Assembly: GCA_036374835.1 (NCBI GenBank)
Contig: DASUTB010000044.1
Location: 1 to 28,574 of the forward strand
Direction: 5' to 3'
DNA length: 28,574 bases
Source: DASUTB01 sp036374835
GTDB taxonomy: Bacteria > Actinomycetota > Actinomycetes > Jiangellales > Jiangellaceae
Each line of letters opens with the position of its first letter. The first letter of the stretch is position 1. Below are positions 23,377 through 28,574 of the stretch, one piece after another. Both the position numbers and the translations under genes were made by a program. The notes below the pieces were generated by a model. That model saw only the letters and a list, made by a program, of their open reading frames with translations. It searched no databases and was not told the DNA's origin.

Positions 23377-23557
23377 TGCCACCCCTTTTGAAGAAGCTGT
23401 TCGAGACCCGGCGTTCAGGCGTGAATTCCGCTCGCGGCCGTTTGTAACCTCACCCAAAGCACCATCAGCACCAACCACACGGTGCGGGGCTGTCATTCCC
23501 GGCATGCCCATCCAATTGTGGCGGCGCGGCCGACGGAATCCAACCTCGTACGACATT
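23377..23557. other. Upstream region of the MFS gene
   Basis: There is no credible gene here. The open frame of the transporter continues through it but its composition is not transporter-like. It should hold the MFS promoter if that gene is not read from hutU. The AAAAGGGG ribosome binding site is at its left end (about 23382-23389). I see no clear promoter hexamers. CGTACGACA occurs at 23547 and again at 23567 inside the neighbouring inverted repeat. Confidence 0.4.
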
Positions 23558-23655
23558 CAAGATCGACGTACGACACCCAATAGCGACGAAGCGTCCGCCT
23601 TTGTCCAGGTCAGGACCGAGCCGAGGCCACTATTGGGTGTCGTACGTCGATCTTG
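23558..23655. repeat. 26-nt exact inverted repeat downstream of hutU
   Basis: The arms at 23558-23583 and 23630-23655 are exact complements over 26 nt, beginning CAAGATCGACGTACGACACC. The 46-nt spacer shows no long stem. Within the arm, CGTACG and GATCGAC give small local palindromes. It lies between the hutU stop (23697) and the MFS start, where it could terminate hutU transcription. The arm sequence is unrelated to the CGATCACGTTC family. Confidence 0.8.
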
Positions 23656-23696
23656 GTCACCAAAGAAAGCGGACTGAGCGCGCGAAACGGGCGCCG

Positions 23697-25346
23697 TCAG
23701 GACGACTGGCGCGTCGGGATCTGGATGTGACGTTCGGCCGCGACTTCGGCGGCGCGTTCGTAGCCGGCGTCCACGTGCCGGATCACTCCGGTCGCCGGGT
23801 CGTTCGACAGCACGCGGGCGATCTTCTCGCCGCCGATCGCCGTCCCGTCCGCGACCGTGACCTGGCCCGCGTGGATCGACCGGCCGATGCCGACACCACC
23901 ACCGTGGTGGATCGAGACCCACGTCGCACCCGACGCGGTGTTGACCAGGGCATTGAGCAGTGGCCAATCCGCGATCGCGTCCGAACCGTCGGCCATCGCC
24001 TCGGTCTCCCGGTACGGCGAGGCGACGGAACCGGCGTCGAGATGGTCCCGCCCGATGACGATCGGGGCCCTGATCTCGCCGGACGCGACCATGTCGTTGA
24101 AGCGCTCGCCGGCCCGATCGCGTTCGCCGTAGCCGAGCCAGCAGATCCGCGCCGGCAAGCCCTGATAGTGCACCCGCTCGCCGGCCATCCGGATCCAGCG
24201 GGCCAGCGGCTCGTTGTCCGGGAACAGGTCGAGGATCGCGCGGTCGGTGGCTGCGATGTCGGCCGGATCACCGGACAGCGCCGCCCAGCGGAACGGACCC
24301 TTGCCCTCGCAGAACAGCGGCCGGATGTAGGCGGGCACGAAGCCGGGGAACTCAAAGGCGCGGGCGTAACCGGCCAGCTGTGCCTCGCCCCGGATCGAGT
24401 TGCCGTAGTCGAACACCTCGGCGCCGGCGTCCTTGAAGCCCACCATCGCTTCGACGTGCGTGGCCATGGACTCACGAGCGCGCTGGGTGAACCCGGCCGG
24501 GTCCTTGTCCCGCTCGGTGCCCCAGTCGTCGAACGCAACGCTCAGCGGAAGGTAGGCGAGCGGGTCGTGGGCGCTGGTCTGATCGGTCACGATATCGATC
24601 TCCGCGCCTTTGGCGAGCAGGGACGGGACGACGTCCGCCGCATTGCCGAGCACACCGATCGAGAGGGGACGGCCACCGTCCCGCGCCTCGTACGCCAACC
24701 GCAGCGCGTCGTCCACCGAGGACGCCTCGACGTCCAGGTACCGGTGCTCCAGGCGGCGGGCGATGCGGGACGGGTCGCACTCGACGATGATCGCGACCCC
24801 GCCGTTCATGGTGACCGCCATCGGCTGCGCGCCGCCCATACCGCCGAGCCCAGCGGTGAGGGTGATCGTGCCGGCGAGCGAATCCTTGCCCAGCTCGGCC
24901 GCGACCGCGGCGAACGTCTCGTAGGTGCCCTGCAGAATGCCCTGGGTGCCGATGTAGATCCACGACCCCGCGGTCATCTGCCCGTACATGGTCAGGCCGA
25001 GCGCTTCGAGGCGGCGGAACTCCTCCCACGTCGCCCAGTCGCCGACGAGGTTGGAGTTTGCGATCAGCACCCGTGGCGCCCACTCATGGGTTCGCAGTAC
25101 CCCCACGGGTCGCCCGGATTGGACGAGCATGGTCTCGTCGTCGCCGAGTGTCTCCAGTGTCCGGACCAGGGCGTGGAAGGACGGCCAGTCCCGGGCGGCC
25201 TTGCCGGTGCCTCCGTAGACAACGAGCTCGTCCGGATGCTCGGCCACTTCCGGATCGAGGTTGTTCTGCAGCATGCGCAGTGCGGCTTCCTGCGGCCAGC
25301 CGCGAGCGCTCAGAGTGGTACCACGGGGTGCGCGGATCGTCGCCAT
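23697..25346 (-). CDS. hutU: Urocanate hydratase
   Basis: A 549-residue NAD-dependent enzyme that hydrates urocanate to 4-imidazolone-5-propionate. The NAD-binding Rossmann segment is TAGLGGMGGAQPMAVTMNGG (about 164-183), followed by VAIIVECDPSRIARR. GVLGNAADVVPSLLAKGAEI and DIVTDQTSAHDP are conserved, as is the C-terminal WVSIHHGGGVGIGRSIHAGQ. YGQMTAGSWIYIGTQGILQGTYETF is the characteristic UH segment. Length is normal for the family. The ATG at 25344-25346 has GGGAGAGGG upstream. It lies 120 nt after hutH in the same direction, with a CGATCACGTTC palindrome between, so the two may be separately tuned. Confidence 0.97.
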   Translation of the reverse strand: MATIRAPRGTTLSARGWPQEAALRMLQNNLDPEVAEHPDELVVYGGTGKAARDWPSFHALVRTLETLGDDETMLVQSGRPVGVLRTHEWAPRVLIANSNLVGDWATWEEFRRLEALGLTMYGQMTAGSWIYIGTQGILQGTYETFAAVAAELGKDSLAGTITLTAGLGGMGGAQPMAVTMNGGVAIIVECDPSRIARRLEHRYLDVEASSVDDALRLAYEARDGGRPLSIGVLGNAADVVPSLLAKGAEIDIVTDQTSAHDPLAYLPLSVAFDDWGTERDKDPAGFTQRARESMATHVEAMVGFKDAGAEVFDYGNSIRGEAQLAGYARAFEFPGFVPAYIRPLFCEGKGPFRWAALSGDPADIAATDRAILDLFPDNEPLARWIRMAGERVHYQGLPARICWLGYGERDRAGERFNDMVASGEIRAPIVIGRDHLDAGSVASPYRETEAMADGSDAIADWPLLNALVNTASGATWVSIHHGGGVGIGRSIHAGQVTVADGTAIGGEKIARVLSNDPATGVIRHVDAGYERAAEVAAERHIQIPTRQSS

Positions 25347-25370
25347 TGTCGCCCTCTCCCGATTGTGGTT

Positions 25371-25452
25371 CGATCACGTTCGGCATGCGTGACGTAGCTT
25401 CAAGAGGCCCGCGTGCCTGGTGAAGCTACGTCGGTCCTACCGAACGTGATCA
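25371..25452. repeat. Nested palindrome with CGATCACGTTC ends, between hutH and hutU
   Basis: The outer arms GATCACGTTCGG (25372-25383) and CCGAACGTGATC (25440-25451) are exact complements. The inner arms GACGTAGCTTCA (25391-25402) and TGAAGCTACGTC (25421-25432) are exact too, around an 18-nt centre. The first 15 nt match 10952-10966 exactly, while the interior differs from the other copies but keeps perfect pairing. It sits directly upstream of the hutU ribosome binding site and 15 nt past hutH, so it could end hutH transcription, stabilise the hutH mRNA or affect hutU expression. Confidence 0.85.
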
Positions 25453-25466
25453 GTCGACTCGCCTTG

Positions 25467-27002
25467 TCATTTCAGTGTGCCCACAGCTGCCTCGGCCGCG
25501 GCGACCAGGGCACCGCTTCGGACGAGCCCGAGCACGGCGTCGATCTCCGGGGCCAGATAGCGGTCCGTCGCCGGGCCAGGCACGCGCTGGCGAACAAGGT
25601 CCCGGACGGCGCCGGTACCCACGGCCGGCTCCAGCGGTGCCCGCAGGTCCAGGGCGCGGGCGGCGGTCAACACTTCGACGGCCAGCACGCGGGTGTAGCC
25701 GTCCACCGCCCGGCGTAGCTTGCGCGCCGCGTTCCAGCCCATCGACACGTGGTCTTCCTGCATCGCGCTGGACGGAATGGAATCGGCCGATGCCGGGGCC
25801 GCGAGCCGCTTCAGCTCGGATACGATCGAGGCCTGCGTATACTGCGCGATCATGTGACCGGAGTCGACGCCGGGATCGTCGGCGAGGAACGCCGGTAGCC
25901 CACCATTGCGGGCCACGTCCAGGAACCGGTCGGTGCGACGCTCGCTGATGCTGGCGGCGTCGGCCGTCGCGATGGCGAGGAAGTCGAGCACGTACCCCAC
26001 CGGCGCACCGTGAAAGTTGCCGTTCGACTCGATCCGACCGTCCGACGTGACGACCGGGTTGTCGATCGTGGCGGCGAGCTCTCGCTCGGCCACCGCGGCG
26101 GCATGGGCGAGGGTGTCACGAGCGGCGCCGTGTACTTGTGGTGAGCACCGCAGCGAGTACGCATCCTGGACTCGCGTGCAGTCCGGCCCGCGATGACTGG
26201 CGACCACGCCGGAGCCGGCCAACAGGGCACGAAGGTTGGCGGCCGACAAGGCCTGGCCCGGGTGCGGACGCATCGTCTGCAGGTCCGCGGCGAAGACGCG
26301 GTCGGTACCGAGCAGGGCCTCGACGCTCATCGCCGCGGCCACGTCGGCCGTCCGCAGCAGCACGGTCAGGTCATGTGCGGCGAGCAGCAGCATGCCCAGC
26401 ATGCCGTCGGTGCCGTTGATCAGCGCCAAGCCCTCCTTCTCGGCGAGTTCGACCGGCTCGATTCCGGCCTCGCGAAGCGCCTCGCCGGCCGGCCGCAGCG
26501 CGCCGTCGGCCGTCCGAACCTCGCCTTCGCCCATCAATGCGAGTGCGCAGTGCGCCAATGGCGCCAGGTCGCCGGAGCAGCCGAGGCTGCCGTACTCCCG
26601 CACAATCGGTGTGATCCCGACGTCGAGCATCGCGGCGTAGGACGTGGCTGTCTCGCGCCGCACGCCCGTGCGGCCGGTCGCGAGCGTCGACAGGCGCAGC
26701 AGCATGAGCGCTCGGACGACTTCGCGCTCCACCTCCTCGCCGGATCCGGCGGCGTGGCTGCGGATCAAGCTGCGCTGCAGTTGGGCGCGGCGGTCGGCCG
26801 GTATGTGCCGGGTCGCCAGCGCGCCGAACCCGGTCGAGACGCCGTAGTACGGGACGTCCGCCTGCGCCAGATGGTCGATGATCTCCCGGCTCTTGCTTAT
26901 CTCGGCGATCGCCTCGTCGGTGAGGACGACGCCCTGCCCGTCTCTCGCTACGGCGACCACATCGTGCGGGCGTAGCGGAGCGGGTCCGATCGGTACGGTC
27001 AT
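25467..27002 (-). CDS. hutH: Histidine ammonia-lyase
   Basis: A 511-residue MIO enzyme that removes ammonia from L-histidine to give trans-urocanate, the first step of the pathway. The cofactor-forming triad is Cys142-Ser143-Gly144 in GSLGCSGDLAPLAH, in place of the more common Ala-Ser-Gly. Both forms are known to cyclise. Catalytic Tyr53 lies in PYYGVSTGFG. Further signatures are LQRSLIRSHAAGSG, and QDAYSLRCSPQVHGA in the middle. ATG 27000-27002 is chosen (MTVPIGPAPLRP) with GATGGA upstream; a GTG six codons earlier lacks a ribosome binding site. It is the first hut gene in transcription order. Confidence 0.97.
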   Translation of the reverse strand: MTVPIGPAPLRPHDVVAVARDGQGVVLTDEAIAEISKSREIIDHLAQADVPYYGVSTGFGALATRHIPADRRAQLQRSLIRSHAAGSGEEVEREVVRALMLLRLSTLATGRTGVRRETATSYAAMLDVGITPIVREYGSLGCSGDLAPLAHCALALMGEGEVRTADGALRPAGEALREAGIEPVELAEKEGLALINGTDGMLGMLLLAAHDLTVLLRTADVAAAMSVEALLGTDRVFAADLQTMRPHPGQALSAANLRALLAGSGVVASHRGPDCTRVQDAYSLRCSPQVHGAARDTLAHAAAVAERELAATIDNPVVTSDGRIESNGNFHGAPVGYVLDFLAIATADAASISERRTDRFLDVARNGGLPAFLADDPGVDSGHMIAQYTQASIVSELKRLAAPASADSIPSSAMQEDHVSMGWNAARKLRRAVDGYTRVLAVEVLTAARALDLRAPLEPAVGTGAVRDLVRQRVPGPATDRYLAPEIDAVLGLVRSGALVAAAEAAVGTLK

Positions 27003-27103
27003 GCGTCCATCTAAACGCACCGAGGTATGAGAGTTCGTGCCTGCGGCCGAAGGCTCGTGGCGGGACCTCTGGCGCGTAACGCAACACTACGCATACCTGC
27101 ACG

Positions 27104-27139
27104 GCAAAGGGCCGCACCGATATCGGTGCGGCCCTTTGC
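27104..27139. terminator. 36-bp perfect palindrome, terminator-like
   Basis: GCAAAGGGCCGCACCGAT (27104-27121) is followed directly by its exact reverse complement (27122-27139). As RNA it would form a long hairpin with only the bases needed to turn as loop; as DNA it could extrude a cruciform. It begins 12 nt past the stop of the 63-residue peptide gene, whose transcription unit it should close, and it lies upstream of hutH. AAAG/CTTT at the ends gives a short U-run in either direction. Confidence 0.88.
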
Positions 27140-27151
27140 TGCGGGTTCCGG

Positions 27152-27343
27152 CTACTGCGCGAGCAGCCGCTTCGTCTTGGCCGCTTCGGCCAGTCGCCTG
27201 GAAAGCCGTTCGGAACGCTTCGCCCACCGTTCCATCCGGGCGGCCCGCTTGGCGAGTTTCACGCTGCGCTCGTGCTCGGCCAGACGCTGCGCCATGGCCG
27301 CCTCTTTGCGATGGTTTTCCAGCAGGCCTAGTACGTCGTGCAT
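27152..27343 (-). CDS. 63-residue basic helical peptide
   Basis: A short, strongly basic and Ala/Glu/Leu/Arg-rich sequence (MHDVLGLLENHRKEAAMAQR, then ERSVKLAKRAARMERWAKRS). It is almost certainly one long amphipathic helix or a coiled coil, with no membrane segment and no cysteine. The ATG is 14 nt after the DUF4097 stop and a terminator palindrome follows its own stop closely, so it is the last gene of that operon. I recognise no family. Composition suggests nucleic-acid, membrane-surface or ribosome contact, which is inference only. Confidence 0.65.
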   Translation of the reverse strand: MHDVLGLLENHRKEAAMAQRLAEHERSVKLAKRAARMERWAKRSERLSRRLAEAAKTKRLLAQ

Positions 27344-27357
27344 CGTCCCTGTCCCCT

Positions 27358-28221
27358 CTATTTACTTCTCGTGATGTCGATGTTGCCGCTGACCGTGCGC
27401 GCCCGAACCTGCAAGCGCTGCTCGTCACCCTCGGCCGGAGGCTCGGACGGCGTCAGCGCCGACCGGCATTGCCCCGACACCGACCGGCAGTCGAGCAGGA
27501 CGGCCGTCCCTTCGGGTATTCCGACTGCGACGCGACCGCTGGCGGTCTTGGCTTCGAGTTCACCGGCGAATGCCCGGCGCACGGCGACGTCCCCGGATGC
27601 GGTCTTGACGCCGATCGCGCCGGAACTCGTCCGCACGTCGACGTTGCCGGACGCGGTTGAGATGCTCGCGTTCCCGTCGATCTCGGTGAGGCGTACGTCG
27701 CCCGAGCCGGTGCTGAGCGTCACGTCGCCGGTGACGGCTTCGACCGCGATATCACCGGAGCCGGTCTTGACCCAGGCCTCGTCGACGCGGCCGAGCGAAA
27801 CGTCGCCGCTGCCGGTGCCGACCTTGGCTTGCGCGCCGGTCTCGAGATGGACGTCGCCCGACCCCGTCTTGATGCTGACGTCTCCGAAGGTGCCGGCGAG
27901 ATCCACTCCCGCCGAGCCGGCCTTGACGGTGGCCATGCTCATGCCCGGAACGGTCGCCTCGACCACGAGCTCGGCCTGCTGGCGGAACCCGATCGTCCGG
28001 GGTACCTCGATATACAGCGAGGTGCCACGCAGATCGACCGTCGAGCGCGCGATCAAGTCGAGCGCATCGCCGTCTCCGGTGCGGGCCGGCCGGAGCGTCA
28101 TGGTTGCTTCGTTCGTGTCCTCCGCGGTCAGGCTGACGTGGCCGCTGCCGATCTCGAGCTTCACGTCGAGCGGTCCGTCCACGTCGAAGCTGCGCGGGTA
28201 GGTGTTGGCGTCCCGGGTCAT
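27358..28221 (-). CDS. DUF4097-family beta-strand repeat protein
   Basis: A 287-residue protein made mainly of short repeated beta units of the form (T/S)(G/A)SG(D/N)V, seen about nine times from residue 110 to 225 (for example SIKTGSGDVHLETGAQ, then TGSGDVSL, STGSGDVRL, STASGNVDVRTSSGAIGVK). This is the right-handed repeat pattern of the DUF4097 'putative adhesin' family. There is no signal peptide or anchor, so despite the family name a cytoplasmic place is more likely here. ATG 28219-28221 lies 16 nt after the stop of the HicB-like gene. That pairing occurs repeatedly in actinobacteria to my knowledge. Function is not established. Confidence 0.85.
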   Translation of the reverse strand: MTRDANTYPRSFDVDGPLDVKLEIGSGHVSLTAEDTNEATMTLRPARTGDGDALDLIARSTVDLRGTSLYIEVPRTIGFRQQAELVVEATVPGMSMATVKAGSAGVDLAGTFGDVSIKTGSGDVHLETGAQAKVGTGSGDVSLGRVDEAWVKTGSGDIAVEAVTGDVTLSTGSGDVRLTEIDGNASISTASGNVDVRTSSGAIGVKTASGDVAVRRAFAGELEAKTASGRVAVGIPEGTAVLLDCRSVSGQCRSALTPSEPPAEGDEQRLQVRARTVSGNIDITRSK

Positions 28222-28237
28222 CGTGACTCCCTCGTGA

Positions 28238-28574
28238 CTAGCGCTGCCAGCCGGTCATCCGCTGACCGACCGGGAAGTTGATCGACGTCGTGTCGCGGGT
28301 GTCGTCGCCGCGCTTGTCTCGTTCGATCTTCTCGACCGCCGCCTTGACCAACCACGCGTTGACCGACTGGCCGGCCGCGGCGGCGGCCTGCTCAACCTGC
28401 GCCTTAACCTTTTCCGGCAGCCGCAGCGAGACACGCGACATCCCGTCGTCGGCATCGACGGTCAGCGGCTCGGCCGGCTCCGGCGGTGCCGGCGGCTCTG
28501 GTGGTGCGGGCGGGGCCGGCGGCTGTGGCCCGTGCTCGGAAACGACGAACTCCGGGTCCCTGCCGTGCAGCCGG
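28238..28574 (-). CDS. HicB-like ribbon-helix-helix protein (5' end outside window)
   Basis: The visible frame runs to the window edge, so the N-terminus is missing. It begins RLHGRDPEFVVSEHGP, passes a proline-rich linker of about 20 residues made of P-P-A and P-P-E units, and ends in a ribbon-helix-helix domain (MSRVSLRLPEKVKAQVEQAA, then GQSVNAWLVKAAVEKIERDK). An internal ATG at 28439-28441 would give only the 67-residue DNA-binding part, but the upstream GRDPEFVV stretch and linker are clearly coding and match the longer family annotated as 'HicB family antitoxin'. No HicA toxin is next to it. It more likely regulates its own operon with DUF4097. Confidence 0.8.
   Translation of the reverse strand, partial: RLHGRDPEFVVSEHGPQPPAPPAPPEPPAPPEPAEPLTVDADDGMSRVSLRLPEKVKAQVEQAAAAAGQSVNAWLVKAAVEKIERDKRGDDTRDTTSINFPVGQRMTGWQR

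Noticed and set aside
1..28574. tRNA or rRNA genes, CRISPR arrays, prophage or transposase genes
   Set aside because: I looked for cloverleaf ends, regularly spaced repeats and transposase or integrase motifs and found none.

Overview
The window is GC-rich, with frequent GTG starts, dense gene packing and actinobacterial gene order. The clearest marker is the four-gene block dnaK-grpE-dnaJ-hspR with HspR-type inverted repeats in front of dnaK. The hutH variant with a Cys-Ser-Gly MIO triad and the HicB-like/DUF4097 gene pair also fit an actinomycete. I cannot name the genus. I see no tRNA, rRNA, CRISPR array, prophage or transposase gene; this looks like ordinary chromosome.

Layout, left to right. 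1-1.4 kb: the 3' end of an FAD-linked oxidase, then a TetR repressor divergent from a small membrane protein with a palindromic operator between them. 1.4-5.7 kb: a NarL-type response regulator and its histidine kinase (4-nt overlap), divergent from an MMPL/RND-type exporter. 5.7-11 kb: a SAM methyltransferase, a 191-bp nested inverted-repeat element, then hspR, dnaJ, grpE and dnaK on the minus strand with two HAIR-like operators. 11-14.2 kb: a possible tiny membrane peptide, a multi-spanning acyltransferase-like protein, a HAAS-domain membrane protein with its PadR regulator, and a broken methyltransferase remnant. 14.2-15.4 kb: a COG4315-type lipoprotein and a ferritin. 15.5-27 kb: histidine-utilisation genes, all on the minus strand. 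In transcription order these are hutH, hutU, an MFS transporter, an M20 amidohydrolase, a zinc-ribbon protein, a cytochrome P450, an unknown protein, hutF and hutI. 27.1-28.6 kb: a HicB-like ribbon-helix-helix protein (cut by the window end), a DUF4097 repeat protein and a 63-aa basic peptide, closed by a 36-bp perfect palindrome.

How the genes work together. HutH, HutU, HutI and HutF would take histidine through urocanate, imidazolonepropionate and formiminoglutamate to N-formylglutamate. No HutG deformylase is visible; the M20 amidohydrolase beside the MFS transporter is a candidate for the last step, by inference only. The chaperone block is probably autoregulated by HspR. The kinase/regulator pair probably controls the divergent exporter.

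The most unusual feature is a set of intergenic inverted repeats. Three (near 10.95, 15.43 and 25.37 kb) share a CGATCACGTTC end but have different palindromic interiors. Others (151-237, 1306-1373, 6418-6608, 23558-23655) have related or distinct arms. Several supply stop codons to the flanking genes.
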